Assembly: GCA_017506865.1 (NCBI GenBank)
Contig: JAFCMP010000513.1
Coordinates: forward strand, 558,001 to 622,000
Length of the DNA: 64,000 nucleotides
DNA from: Tribonema minus
Lineage: Eukaryota > Sar > Xanthophyceae > Tribonematales > Tribonemataceae
Direction of reading: 5' to 3'
This document shows, piece after piece, positions 12,442 to 25,400 of this stretch. A model generated the notes under the pieces. That model had not been told where the DNA came from. It ran no database searches and was given only the letters and a program-made list of their open reading frames with translations. The stretch's first letter is position 1; each line of letters begins with the position of its first letter. Position numbers and translations under genes: made by a program.

Positions 12442-14434
12442 ATGGCGCTTCACTTCAGTCCGGCTGCCGCTGTCATGGCCGCTGTCGTGCTCGTGGCGGC
12501 TGCTGTGCAAGGCGCTTATGCCTTGTCTGTGCCGCCGCGGCAGCAGGCTGAGGAATCTGACAGCATGCGCCACCTGGCGCCAGCACCTAGAGCAACAAAG
12601 TGTGATGCTGCTGTGAAAGCTTGTGTCAGGGACAATCAGTGTTCAGCTTGTGTGGATGAGTTTGACATCGACAGGGTCTTTGGGGTGCCCGTCAGCATGC
12701 TTTGCGAGGCGAAGATTGCCTTTTTCCAACAGGTACGCAACCCAAACCAGAGCTTGGAAGGCTGCTGCTGATGGTGATAACAGAGGCAACTCGGTTGCTG
12801 GCGTTGCTGAGCGCAGCGCCTATGCAGACGGTTGCTCTGCCTGTGCGAGCAGCAGTGTTCTTGTGCTTCAAACAATTGTGTGATGGGCTGCGCGCAGTTG
12901 ATGTCTCAGCGTGTCACTGCATGACATCAGGTTTGAGTTTTACTTTTCGTCTTGCTGCTGTCCTCTAAATTCATGTCAGACTTTGTTAGTGCAACATATA
13001 TGTTCTGATGCGCTCACAGTGGAGCTTGTGATGACTGTTGGCTAGGAATAATACTATTACACTGAGGCGCTGCCACTCCACACAAGACTTCAGGTAGATG
13101 ACAAGTTTATGTGCAACGCCTTGGCGAAGTTTAGCAACTTCAAGGGCCAGGCATCAAACAGCAATAGGCCATGTCAGTCCAATGCCTCATCATGGCAGCA
13201 TATTAGACTGCATCGGCGGTGCCACAAAACCAAGTGCAGGTCAGATGCTGTACCTGTCTGCTCAGTTGTGCGCCAACACTCCAAACCTAAAAAAAGCGCC
13301 CTCTTGCGAGTGGCAAGCCTGCATAACATGGTGCTCACACTGACACTGAAGTCAACTGCCACAGCGGCACACGAACGCACTCCGCCTGCTCAGTTAGGTT
13401 AGGATTAGAGTCACGGTCACCCTAACCCTAAGTTCAAATTTATCATGACCCACTCCGCTGCGCAGGGCTTCCCCACAACATTCAACAACGCGTGCGACGC
13501 CACCACACCGGACACCGCGCTCTACAACATCATGGCGTGCGCGATCGACGACGCCGACACCACCCGCCCCAAGCTGCGCCCATGCGGCACCGTCCCGAGC
13601 AAGAAGCCCCTGACCACACTTGCCGGCGCTGCTGTCGCCGCCATCACCGCAGGCGTCATCGCACTTATCACGGCAGCTGGTGATAAGCTCGTGCGGGGCC
13701 TCACTGTCGCTGCGCGCGCCGCCGCCGCCGCCGCCGCCGGCGCCGCCGTCCGCTCGCGCGCTCTTGCTGTCACGGCAGCGCCCTCCGCTGCTCCCAGTGC
13801 TGCGCCAAGCGCCGCCGCGGCCGCCGATGTAGTGGTCAGCGCCGCTCGGAGCGTCACCCCCTCTGCTGCCCCTAGCGGCGCTGCACGGTTGTTGGTAGAG
13901 AGCGCTGCGCCCAATGCTGCGCCGAGCGCCGCTGCCGCGTTTGATGTAACTGCCGCTCCCAGCATGGCGCCCAGTGGCGTGGTGCGTCACAGGTCGTTGG
14001 CGGTATCTGCTGCGCCTAGCGAGGCTCCGAGCGCGGCTCCGACTGGCGCCCCTAGCGATGCGGCGCGGTACCGGTCGCTGGTAGAGAGCGCTGCGCCCAG
14101 TGCTGCGCCGAGCGCAGCTGCCGCGTTTGATGTAACTGCTGCTCCCAGCGTGGCGCCCAGTGGCGTGGTGCGTCATAGGTCACTGGCGGTGTCTGCTGCG
14201 CCTAGCGAGGCTCCGAGCATGGCCCCTTCTGCCACCCCTAGCGACGATGCGCGGTACCGGTCACTGGTAGACAGCGTTGCACCCAGTGCTGCGCCGAGCG
14301 CTGCTGCCGCGTTTGATGTGACTGCTGCTCCCAGCGTGGCGCCCAGTGCTTTGGTGCGTCATAGGTCATTGGCGGTATCTGCTGCGCCTAGCGAGGCTCC
14401 GAGCATGGCTCCGACTGGCGCTCCTGTTGCTTGA
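12442..14434 (+). CDS. Secreted/surface protein: signal peptide, Cys-rich domain, PSxAPS repeats
   Basis: Two exons: 12442-12732 (donor CAG|GTACGC) and 13466-14434 (acceptor GCTGCGCAG). They join in phase 0 to give 419 residues and a TGA-terminated frame. The start ATG at 12442 is followed by an Ala/Val-rich hydrophobic stretch typical of a signal peptide. A segment with eight Cys follows (four in exon 1 within about 25 residues, including CSAC, then one more, and three in exon 2); the splice falls inside this segment. Next comes a hydrophobic Ala/Ile stretch that could be a membrane segment or linker. The last half is Ala/Pro/Ser with APSxAPS motifs arranged in 62-residue repeats. Such PSxAPS proteins are common at algal surfaces and walls. 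No enzymatic domain is visible. A second methionine in frame (12376) precedes the acceptor-like site ending at 12430 and is less likely to be the start. Confidence 0.65.
13886..14430 (+). repeat. 186-bp coding tandem repeat (about 3 units)
   Basis: The block coding for AAFDVTAAPS recurs at about 13919, 14105 and 14291, exactly 186 bp (62 codons) apart. Each unit contains a Ser-Leu-Val-Glu/Asp-Ser block, a FDVTAAPS block, an Arg-His-Arg-Ser-Leu block and several APS triplets. Drift between units is mostly conservative, so the array has been kept in frame. Confidence 0.9.
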
Positions 14435-16039
14435 TTGAGTTTGCTGTTTTGCAAGTGTGAAGGGAGGGGGAGGGGGGGGGGGCAGTGTTGTACTTAGGGT
14501 CTGACCCTTCAAGAGGTTGGCCAGTGGCTGATGGTGCGCATGTCAAGAAGTCAGCACATTGTTTGCGCAAATGATCACATTTCTATATGGCCAGTATAAA
14601 AGTATACGGCAGCATTACAGCAGCGTTCGCGCTGTGATGTGCAAGCATGCGCTGACGCCACGGAGGGCCACTTGTAGGTCAATCTCATCAGCCACGATCT
14701 TGCTTCAGCCCCGCATTACATTATGGCTGCACCTATCCACATGTGAAGGCTTGGCGTTGCTCTCTGTCATGCAGTATCGGACGGTCATGCCATTGATCAC
14801 TAGCCATAGCCCTGGTCACATGCCACACTAGCCTAGAAATGAGAAATTTATTCCCAGCACTTCAGCAGCAGGCAGGCAGAAGGCCGCAGAGCAAAGTTGC
14901 GATTGCGGCAGTGTGATTGTGCATAATCCCAGCATAATTTACCCCTTTCAATTCAGACCACACAATGAAATACAGCTGCCTTGGTGCTTCTGGTTCCATG
15001 CCCCCTGCTGCCGTGCTGTATATGCATGTACATGTGCTGCACATGCATGCAAGAGGTGCTTCACGCGTTGTTGATGTGACATGTGCTGTTGGCCAACGCG
15101 TGAACTGAAGACCCAACAGAGGCCGGCAGTCTAGTATCTCAATGCGGCAGGCAGTCTGCATGCAGCTCGTTGCGAGCCCCGTTGTGGTGCATTGCGTGAG
15201 CAACTAACTCCTGGGCAAGCACTGTTCTGAGTGGGAAAAAAAAGCTGTTCCAGTACGCAAACATTTCCAATCTGCACATGAGTAAGCTTGCCAGCCCAGG
15301 AAGACGCCCAAAAAAAAGGCACTGTGCAAAGTGAAAACTGCACGTGTTTTAGCGTACAGCTTAATGCTGACGTTCTCTGCTTTGAAACTGCACAGTGGTT
15401 TGACATACAGCTTGAAGTTGAAGTGGAGTTCACGGCCTTGAACTGCTCGTGGACGTACACCTTGAAGTTGAAGTTACCATCTGATGCCAAAACTTCCTCT
15501 GTCCCATCAATAATTTTCACCAAGAGTGACCTCAAATGAAACTTTTGCGTATGCACAGTAATGAGCTTTACCCATCTGAAAGCTGACAGTGGCACGCTTC
15601 AGCCGATACCCTCACATGTTTGCAGTTACCAGATTAAAAAAATCGGCAAAGTCGTCGAAACCGATTCAGAGACCCGGTTTTTGCGGCAGAGTTTTTGTTG
15701 ACGGAGGAAGAAGTATACAGCTGGCAAATTTTTTAAAGCAAACTGCTGTGTAGTTCAATTGCATGCTGCAGGTAGTAATTCCGTTATGCAGTCGATACCT
15801 AACTTGAAAGTCCTTGTGAGTGAGTGCACGATGTGTGCTGATGCTGTGTGCTGACACCGGCCTGTCGTGCTGTACTGCTGCCGTATAACTTCGCATTCAA
15901 AGCCCCCGGAGGGTCAACATCGGGGGACACAATTGTAATTGGTGGGTCAATCTCACCCAGCTGGCGGTCTACATGAACATCACTAATTACAGAGATCTGT
16001 GAGCCACTACATCTACAGGGTGCTGCCGCCACGCCAAAA
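14435..16039. other. Spacer; no supported gene
   Basis: A long G run lies near 14465-14481. The stretch 15400-15480 contains several CTTGAAGTTGAAGT motifs. A 154-codon minus-strand frame at 15131-15595 has no protein-like features and overlaps those motifs, so I do not call it. A minus-strand frame at 15799-16137 may hold downstream exon sequence of the small membrane protein described next. Confidence 0.45.
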
Positions 16040-16315
16040 CTAATCAACCGCGCCACGCTCTGGTATGTCAGCCAAAGCGCGACCTTCCGTGCCAATGCCA
16101 GCAGTGACGTCAAACGTGCCGTTGACAAAATTGCCACTTAGGAGGACGTCGACAGGGATTTCATCACGCAGCAGAAGCCCACATTCACTCACAAGATTGA
16201 CGACGAGTTGCAGGATGAACGGCGCACAAACCATCACACCAAGAAAAGCAAGCCACAGACAACACTGACAGTACGTGCGCGCTGCCGCTGTGTCGATGTG
16301 TATATCCACTGGCAC
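16040..16315 (-). CDS. Possible small membrane protein
   Basis: A 91-codon frame starts 160 bp downstream of the ARF-GEF stop codon on the same strand. After a short polar N-terminus (PVDIHIDTAAAR) comes a hydrophobic stretch of about 25 residues with Cys pairs, a plausible transmembrane helix. A polar tail rich in Asp, Gly and Thr follows. No family is recognised. The composition looks more protein-like than nearby random frames, and an overlapping second frame down to 15799 also looks coding, so an intron may join them. The frame as shown ends in TAG at 16040. Confidence 0.35.
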   Translation of the reverse strand: MPVDIHIDTAAARTYCQCCLWLAFLGVMVCAPFILQLVVNLVSECGLLLRDEIPVDVLLSGNFVNGTFDVTAGIGTEGRALADIPERGAVD

Positions 16316-16474
16316 ACAAAACCAGGCAGGCGGCGAACGCCACCCGTCTTGTACTGTTACGGGGATAGGCAGGATAGGACAATGACCACCGCCCAGGCAC
16401 TTACAAAACCGGCGGCAAACCTAGACACATACAGCAGCGGGGGGGGGAAGCGCGCGCGCGCCGCCGCCGCCGCG

Positions 16475-19400
16475 CTACGCGGCAGCGCCGCCCACCTTCA
16501 CGAGGCCCGTGATGCGCGTGGTGAAGAGCGCGTGCACCTGCTCCCGCACGTCTGCGCTGTCGCACGTGATGAGGCCCACGAGCGCCGCGTACACCCACTG
16601 CCGCCCCGTCGTGAGCTGCGCGTCCGAGAGGCGCTGCATCACGCGCAGCGCCTCGACGACGACGGGCGTCATGGCGTGGAGGGCCTGCGCCATGAGCTGA
16701 GCGTCGCTGCCGGCGGCGGCAGCATCCGCGCCGCGCGCTATCGTGTCCTTCAGCGCGCGCTCGCGCATGCTGTACCCCGTCACGATGACCCTGCACAGGC
16801 GCCCCAGCCGCACCGCCGCCTGGGACCACAGCGGTGCCGCCGCCGCCGCCGTCGCCTGCGGCGGCGGCGAGTTGGTCGTGCCGGTGCCGCTGAGGGCGCC
16901 GAGGCACTGCAGCAGCGTGGCGTACGAGGCAAACTCCTGCCGGAGCATGGTGCAGGCGGCGGCGGGGGCGCCGTCCGCCGTGAGGAAGCCGCGCGCGCCG
17001 AACTCGCGCCGCAGCGCGAAGCTGTTGTTGAAGCGGCGGCACGCGGCGGCGGACGCCTCGAGCGCGTCCACGAGCGTGGCGAGGTTGGCGTCCGACAGCT
17101 CGCCCGCGCGCGCGTGCTGCGTCATGAGCGCCTGTATCAGCGGCAGCAGGCGCAGGCCCACGACGAGCATCGTCATCAGCGCGTCGAGGTTTGGCTCGCA
17201 CGCCATGCGCAGCTCGTCCTCGTCCCGCGCGACTGCCGAGTCGAAGTCGGAATCGGAGTCCTCACCCGCGCCGCCGCCGCCACGCGTGAGCGCACCCCCC
17301 TTGCGACCGTCCGCCGCCAGCGGCGAAATGTTGGGCGACAGCGAGACGGCGATCGGTCGCCGTGAATCACCGCCGGCAGCGGCGGCGGACAAGGGCGGAG
17401 CGGCGCCGACCTCGCCGGCGACAGCGAATGCGTCGGTGTCCGCAGCAGCGACGCCGCCGTGACCATTCTCCAAGACCTCGATGGGGAGATTGTCCATGAG
17501 CATGGCGGAGAGACTCGCGGTGAGGCAGTCCCACGCGGTGAACGCCTCGCCCACGCCGCCGCCCGCCGCGGCCGGCCGCCGTATCAGCAGCGGCGCGTGC
17601 GCGCTGTCGCCGCCGCTGCCGCCGTGGCAGCGCTCTGCGCGCAGCTCCGCCTCTCGCGCCTCGAGCCGCGCGATGAAGTCCACGAGCGCGCCCAGCGCGG
17701 CGCGCGCGAGCGCCTCGTCCGCCTGGCACACGCACCCCTGCACCATGGCGAGCGCCTCCGGCAGCAGCGCGCGCGTGACGCCGCCGTGGCGGAAGAAGAG
17801 GTCCGCGCACGCGCGCAGCACGCGCGGCGCCATGTCGCAGATCCAGCCGCCGTCGCCGAGCTCGGCAGCGTTCTGCGGCAGCAGCGCGCGCGCGCGGCGC
17901 GTCGCGTCCGTCGCCGCGCCCTCCATCATCGGCCCCAGCACGCCCTTGAAGAGGAGCCCCCACGTCTGCGTCGTGAAGAGGCCGCCGTACGCTGTGAGGA
18001 TGGAGACCAGCGTGTCGAGGCAGCGGTGCCGCAGCGGCGCGCACGCGCTGCCCACGTTCTCGCTGAGCCCAAACAGCAGCGGCCACCACAGCTGCAGGCT
18101 CACTCCGCCGCCGCCGCCGCCGCCGTCGCCGCCTCCAGTGCCGTTGAACCCCGCCTGCGCGCGCAGCGGCGACAGCGGCCGCACCGGCGACACCGCCGCC
18201 GCCGCCGCCTGTGCTACGGGCGGCATGCTCCGCTCGGACAGGTGCGAGTGCAGCGGCGGAGCAACGATGACCACCCCCCCCGGGCCCCCCTCCCCCGCCC
18301 CCTCCTGGGGGGCCAGGTGCCCCGCAAGGGTCCCCAATAGGTCAACAGCGCTCAGCGCGAGATCTTCGCGCGGCCCCTCGACAAACGCCAGCAGGCACTT
18401 TGTGAGCTCCAGGAAGTCATATGTGAGGGCGCCGAAGTGCTGCGTGGCGAGCTCGTCGACCGTCGCCCACGCTAGGCGCGCGATGTTGGCGTCGGGGTCG
18501 CGCGCCGCCGCCGCCAGCACGGCGAAAATCGACTTCCACGCGGAGCGAATCGACGCGAGGCGCGAGCGGATGAGGTACTCTACGCAGCGCAGGACGAACT
18601 CGCGAATCTCGAGGCGGCGCGAGAGGGCGATGACGGTCTCGAAGGGGCGCATGAAGAGACGCTGAAAGTTGAAGTCGCGCAGCTCCTCCTTGGCCATGAA
18701 CTTGTGCGCCAGCTGGCGCAGCGAGTCGATGGCGTACATGGCCACCTGCAGGGAGACACGCCGCCAGACGTATGGGTCAGTCATGTACTCACGTAACCCA
18801 ATAATACATTTTTTATCCTCAGAGAAATGATAGTAACAAATGCTGCAGGGAGTCGATGGCGCACATGGCGACCTGTGGGGGACACGCCGCCAGACATACA
18901 TATGAATAAGTGATGTGCTCATGACGTGACGTCATACGTACTGGTCTTAGTAAATAATAAACCTCCAAGGTGTGGTAGGAACAAGTGATGCAGGGAGTCA
19001 ATGGCATACATGGCAAGCTACAAGACATACACCGCACGTAATTACTGTGTGAGATACTTCCAAAACGTCACATCACGAGCAGTACTCCAAAGTACACATG
19101 TATGCTTCCGCGAAGCTTTTCAAGCATACACGAAATAGAAGTATGAATCGATGCTTCACAAAAGCAGCGTTGTTAATCCCGGCACTTTGAGGCACTCGCG
19201 CCCGTGCTCCCGCGGGGGTAGCCAGGATCTGGCTCGCTCCCGGCACTCCCGGCTCAGGGATCTTGAAGTTGGTTATGAAGCAATTGAAGTTCTGCGCTGG
19301 CGTGGCTTTCGCTGCTGCGCTGCTTTGCTATTTTTTACGTTTTGAAAAACAGTTGATCTTACTTCACCGTTGAACTTCACAGGCGCCACGCGTGTGTTTT

Positions 19401-22400
19401 GAGACAGCCTGAGTGTTGTCAGACAGTGTGAGGCGGTGAGGCGGTGTGGCAGCATGCTTATCGATGAGGAGAGAGTGCCATGTGTGCTACAAACAAACCT
19501 GAACTTCAACTAGGTTTGTCCAACTTCAACTATGGTTTGTCCAACTTCAACTAGGGTTAGCCGGGAGTGCCGGGAGCACCCTTCAGATCCTGGTCGCTCC
19601 CTTACTCCCGGTAACTCCCTTCCCCCCCCCCGGGGGCACGGGATTAACAACGCTGCACAAAAGCGCCCAACGCCACGCTTGGCTTGCAGGTACATATGAG
19701 TAAGCTCAAGTTGCGTGAGGACAACAGGTGCCTCGGGGTTTGAGCGGTTGCAAGGCGGTGCACAAGATTGGTGATCGGGCCCAAGGCATTGCGTGCACAC
19801 ACAACACACCACGTGGACATCACGTTGCTACTTGCGAGCCTTGTCGTATGTACACTCTCCAATTACCTTACGCTCTGCCTATGTTGCAACTTGCCCAGGG
19901 AATGCTTGTTTTCGAGCCTGTGCAGGGCCGCACACACGCGCAGACTTTCAACATATACTTCAACACACGGAAACGAATCAAAAGATGGCAGAGCTCTAGG
20001 TGACAATGTGAAGTGAGCCCTGGCAAATATACTTCAACACATGTTTGAAGTTCACGGTGCGTACCTGCGGGTTGTCGTGCGCGCCAATGGCAGCGAAGTG
20101 CGAACTCAGTACCCCCCAGATGTCAGCCCAGACGATGCGGCTGCGCGAGTCCATGTTGAAGTCTGCAACTTCAACAAGCCGCTGCAGCGAGAAGATGCGC
20201 GGCGCGGACATGTCGCCGAGCACGTCCTTCGCGCGGAACGTCGCTTGCCGCCGGTGGTCGATCTCTTGTCTGCTTACCGCGCACAGCTGCGGAGCACAGG
20301 CAAGGAAATTCGTCATAGAGCGTTGTGTGAGCAGTTGCTGTGATTATAGCGGCTGAGGTTTAAGGTTAGGGTCGGTCTCTTGTCTGCTCACCGCGCACAG
20401 CTGTGGAGCACGAGCGCGAAATTTTGCCATTGTGCTTCAGGAACAGGCAGTGATGCAGGTTGCAACTCGGCTCGTACAAATGCTGTTAATGCAGCGGCTC
20501 AGAGTTGGGTTTAGAGTTGAACTCTTGCCTGCTCACTGTGCGCGGCTGTGGAAGGGGCACAGGCGTGGCATATGCCATGAGGGGTTGCGTCAAAAAGATC
20601 ATACAGTGGCATATACTGACGCAGCGGCCTGGAGGGAGGGTGAGGGACGGCATCGCTGCCCTCTACTGCGCTTGTTACGCGCAGGCCCGCATGCAGCAAG
20701 CAACCGTGCGGATAACTGCTGGTTGTGATGCACAATCATACCTACATGCCCCCATTCTTACAGCTGAGCACTGGCATCTACCACTGCATTCATCAGTTGT
20801 ACTGATTGCTGCCTGCCCATATCCCTCCATTGTAGTGTGTGGTGCTACCTAGAGGGGTACACTGGTTGCAGTCAAAGCTCGCACCGGGAGCTGCTGCTGC
20901 TGCTGCTGCTGCTGCTGTAACAGACAGGCGGTGGCTCAGCAGCTGTGCTGCTCGCTGATGCGCATGTGTAGCCATTCATGCGTTTGTTGCATAAGCTGTG
21001 GTCAGCAACACATCGACATTGTACCTGTGCAAGCAACATATGGTGCACTGCGCAAGGCAGTCACTGCTGGACGATGCTGTACTTTTGCCGGCAGTGCTCA
21101 GTGCATAGCCTCATCTAAGCCCCACCCCCCACCCCCATCAAAGCCCTACTAAAAAGCAGTATCGTACGCCACATACCCGAAATGAGACAGCATCCCCATG
21201 CAGTCATCACAACACACACACAAAACACACTACGCCACCGTCACGCGCTCACCTGCTGCACCATGTGCCGGATCCCCCCCGTGCTCAGCGCCACGCTGCT
21301 GCTGAACACCCGATCGATCGCGGCCTGGTCCACCGCCGCCGTCACCAACTCCGCATTCGCCCGCTCCACCCCCCTCGCCACCTCCCCCGCATTAACCCCC
21401 CTCCCTATCAGCCCCGCCCCCACCGTCGCCATCCACCCCGGCGCGCCGCTGCTGCTGTGCTTCCGCGCCATCGCATGGTGTTGCGTGACAGCGCTCTGCG
21501 CGGCGGCGCCGCTAGGCGACGGCTCCGCGGTGCTCGCCGATCCGTCGTCGTTCTCTGCGAAGAAGACGTCGTCCGTGTGCAGGTTGCCCGCGAAAAGCAG
21601 CAGGCGCGCGAGCTGCGAGATGTAGCGCAGCACGGGGCCCCAGGAGTCGCCGAGATAGTCGCCGTCCTCCGTCGCGATGGCGAGCAGCGCGCGGATGCAC
21701 TCAACGTTCTTGGGCCCCATTTCTGCGACCGTGTCGAGGAGGGTGAATTTCGCGAGGCCGTTGATGAAGGTCTCGCGCGCCACCTGAGGGCGGGTGAGTT
21801 TTGTGCGTGGCAGGGGTATGTAAGTAGTGTAAGTAATGCGCGCCCTATATCTGTGTAATGTGCCGTTCGTGATGATGATCATTATAGATACGAGCAGGAT
21901 GAATTTGGCGAGGCCGTTGAATTAGGTCTTGCGCGCCACCTGGTAGCGGAGGGTGTCTCATGTGCTCACAAGATGTGTATATGAGCAGCTTGGAGGCCCC
22001 CCGCAAACTACTGTATTGAACTCCGGACTACGACAGGATGATGAACTTGGCAATGTCATTGACGAATGTCTCGGCACACCTGGGCGGGGGGGGGGGGGGG
22101 GGGGGGCAATTCATGTACTCATGTAGGTGTGAATAATGCGGAGGGTGGTAGTGAGCTGCTGATGGGGTGCACCGTGTGGTGCAACGTGTTGACGACAGTC
22201 AAATTGACCACGTCATTGATGAATGTCTCGCACACAAGGTCTGACACACGACCTGAGTGGGACGGGAGCTAGTAACTGTAACCGGGTAACTGTAACGGTC
22301 AACAGTATTGTTAGGGAGGCATGTGGCACGGTGTCATGTGTTCGTGACCACACTGTGATCATGATGCCATGGGACAAGGCTGCCACCGTCATGTATGTAT

Positions 22401-25400
22401 GTCATGGGCAGATGCAGTGTGCGCTGAAACGTCATTAGACGCGGCTAATGTCAAGTTGAAGACAAGAAGTGACGCTCAGCATGCGGGCCATGATGCATGC
22501 GTTTATGTCTCGTGGCATCATTTGATCAAGGCTGCGCAGATGTCTCGGTGCTACGCTGCATGTCAAGGGCCGTGACTAGATGGTGCCATATTTCAAGAGC
22601 CGTCACTTGATGGTGCCGGGCAAAAGCCAAGCAACCCTAGACCCAACCCGGATTGGGCCCTGAACCCGAAGCATAACCCTATCCTCATCCTATTCTAACC
22701 TCACTTGTACTTTGTAAATATTTATTTAAATAAACAGTTGGGACAAATTCTCTAGCCCTGAGTAGCCCGAGCCTTAACCTTGGCCCCTTGCCCCCAGCGC
22801 GCTCCGCGCACAGCGCCGCGAGCCGTATTCTGTGGCGATCTTATTCCGACCTTACTTGTATTTAAAGTATTTATGCTGTAAATTAAAAAGTTGAGAAAAA
22901 CCCTCTAACCCTAGCCCTAGCCCTAACCTTGGCCTGCTCGCTCCCCGCGCGCTCCGCACACAGCGCCGCGAGCCGTATCCCGTACCGATCCTAAACCTCT
23001 ATTGTCCTACTGCATATTTATTGCGACAAACTTTCTAGCCCAACCTTGGCCTCCTCGCTCCCCGTGCGCTCCGCGCACAGCGCCGCGAGCCGTATCACGT
23101 AGCAACGTTCCAACCTTACTTGTACTTTTATTATACTTCTTTAGGAGTATTCATGTATGTGTATGTAAACAGTTGGGACAAACCCCCTCGCCCTAACCCT
23201 AACCTTGGCTTCCTCGCTCCCCGCGCGCTCCGCGCACAGCGCCGCAAGCCGTGTCCCATACCAATCCTAGACCTTGCTTGTACTACTGCATACGAAGTAC
23301 TTCTATCTATTAATGAATGAACAGTTGGGACAACCCTTTAGCCTGACCTTGGCCTCCTCGCTCCCCGCGCGCTCCGCGCACAGCGCCGCGAGTCGTATCC
23401 CGTAGCAATTCTATTCCAACCTTAATTTTACTTGGATTATTGTGTAAAAAATCAAACAGTTGAGACAAAAGCTCTAACCCTAACCCTAGCCCTAACCTTG
23501 GCCTCCTCGCTGCCCGCGCGCTCCGTGCACAGCGCTGCGAGCCGTATCCCATAGCGGCACCCCAGCAGGCACAGGCGCACCATGCTGCGCTCCGCGGCGT
23601 GCTGCTCCTCAATGGCAGCGCTTGCCCCCCCGCCCCCCCCCCCCCCCTCCTCCTCCCACGCCGCCCTGTTCCCGCACTCCTCCAGGATCTGGCTGAACGC
23701 CCCCAGCATGGGCCACCACGCTACTTCAAACATGGCCCTCACGTACTGCCCCTCGTCGGGGGGGGGGACCAGCTGCGAGGGGGGCTGAGGGGGACGGCGC
23801 CGGACGCGGCGGCGTTGGCGGTGGCGGCGGCGGCGGAGGCGGCCGCGGAGGCGCGCGCGTCCGAGTTGAAGAGCGTCGTGCGCTTGCGCTGGCGCACTAG
23901 GGCCTCGCTGGCGCGCACCATGTCGGCGCGCTCCTTTTCGAAGGCCTCGCGCTTGGCGCGGTCCGCCGCGGAGATGCCTGGGGGGGGGGGGGAGGGGGGC
24001 GTCGCATATGGTGGTCGTGGTGTTGAAGTTGATGTTGGTGGGGGTGGGGGGTTGGGGCAGGAGCGGTGTGCGCTGATGCAGACGCGTCGCGTCGGTGAAG
24101 TGGGCTTGGGGGGGGAGGGGGGGCTCCACTTTCTGATGTACTTGTTCAAAAGGACTCTCTTGAAGTTCATCGAAGGTCACCTGTGAGAGTCGCGTATAGC
24201 GGCGAGAACGCGCTTTTCACCAACGCGCTCCCCACCGACAGGAGGGGCTTATTCGTGGTGTAGTCCTCTAGCAGTGACACCATCATGCGGTTCAAAAAAT
24301 TGAATACATGTGAGGTTTGTGTTGCAAGAGGTCGTTCCATCAAATAGTCAGCTGTCAGCGTCGCGTACAGCGGCGAGAACGCGCTCTCCATCAAAAGGAG
24401 GGGCGATGGCGCTGTTCTCTAGCAGCGACACCACCATGTGGCGTTCACAAAGTTGCCTGCTTGCGAGGCACTTGCTTGTTGAAGCAGGTGAGCCATCACG
24501 TAGTCACCTGTGAGCGTTGCATACACCGGCAAGGATGCGTTCCACCAAAAGGAGGGGCCTATTGATGGTGCAGTTCTCCAGCAGTGACACTACCATGTGG
24601 TGTTCAACAAGTTGCCTGGTCAGGTACTTCTGGAAGTAGGTGATTCCATCAAGTACTATTGCCAACAACCCAACCTGCACATAGGGTGGTGCAAACAGTT
24701 ACCTGTAAACGTTGCGTACAGCGGCAAGAACGCGCTCTCCACCGAAGAAGAGGCCTATTCCTGGTGTAGTTCTCTAGCGATGGCGCCATCACGTTGCGCT
24801 CAAGAGGATAACCTACTTGTGAGGTACTTGTTCAAGAAAGAACTTATCGAAGTTCTTATTCAGCAATCACCTGTGACCGTCGCGTACAGCGGCGAGAACT
24901 CGCTCTCCACCAAAAGGAGGGGCCCTTTGATGGTGTCGTTCTCTATCGGTGACACTACCATGTGGCGTTCGACAAGGCGCCTACTTGTGGAGTACTTGTT
25001 GAAGTAGGTGAATCCATCAAAGTCACCTGTGAGCGTCGCGTACAGCGGCGAGAACGCGCTCTCCACCGCCCCCGCCGCCACCTTCATCTTTGCCCGCCAG
25101 ACGTCATCCTCCTTCAAGCTGATGGGGCTCTGCTTGATGCGGTCAAAGATCTCCCCCAGGAACCCCTCATCGAGATTCCCCCCAGCGGCAATCCCCCGGT
25201 TGTTGCCAATAAACCCCGCTTTGGTCATGCGCCGATCCTCGCGAATCGCGGGATTGTGCAGGTCCGTGTTGAGCATGATGACGCTGAAGGCCAGAATAAA
25301 CGCCGTGTCAGCGGAGGGGAAGACCGAGGGGTTCTGCAGGCAGTAGCGCTCCGCGAATTTCTCCATCATGCGGTCGATTTTTTGGGCCTCGCCGGGCAGG

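Noticed and set aside
15131-15595. 154-codon minus-strand ORF
   Set aside because: Its composition is random-like, it has no motif or splice context, and it overlaps dispersed GTTGAAGT motifs.
16401-18665. Long plus- and minus-strand frames rich in Arg, Ala and Pro opposite ARF-GEF exon 11
   Set aside because: The ARF-GEF frame continues known HDS-domain sequence; the others are shadows due to high GC.
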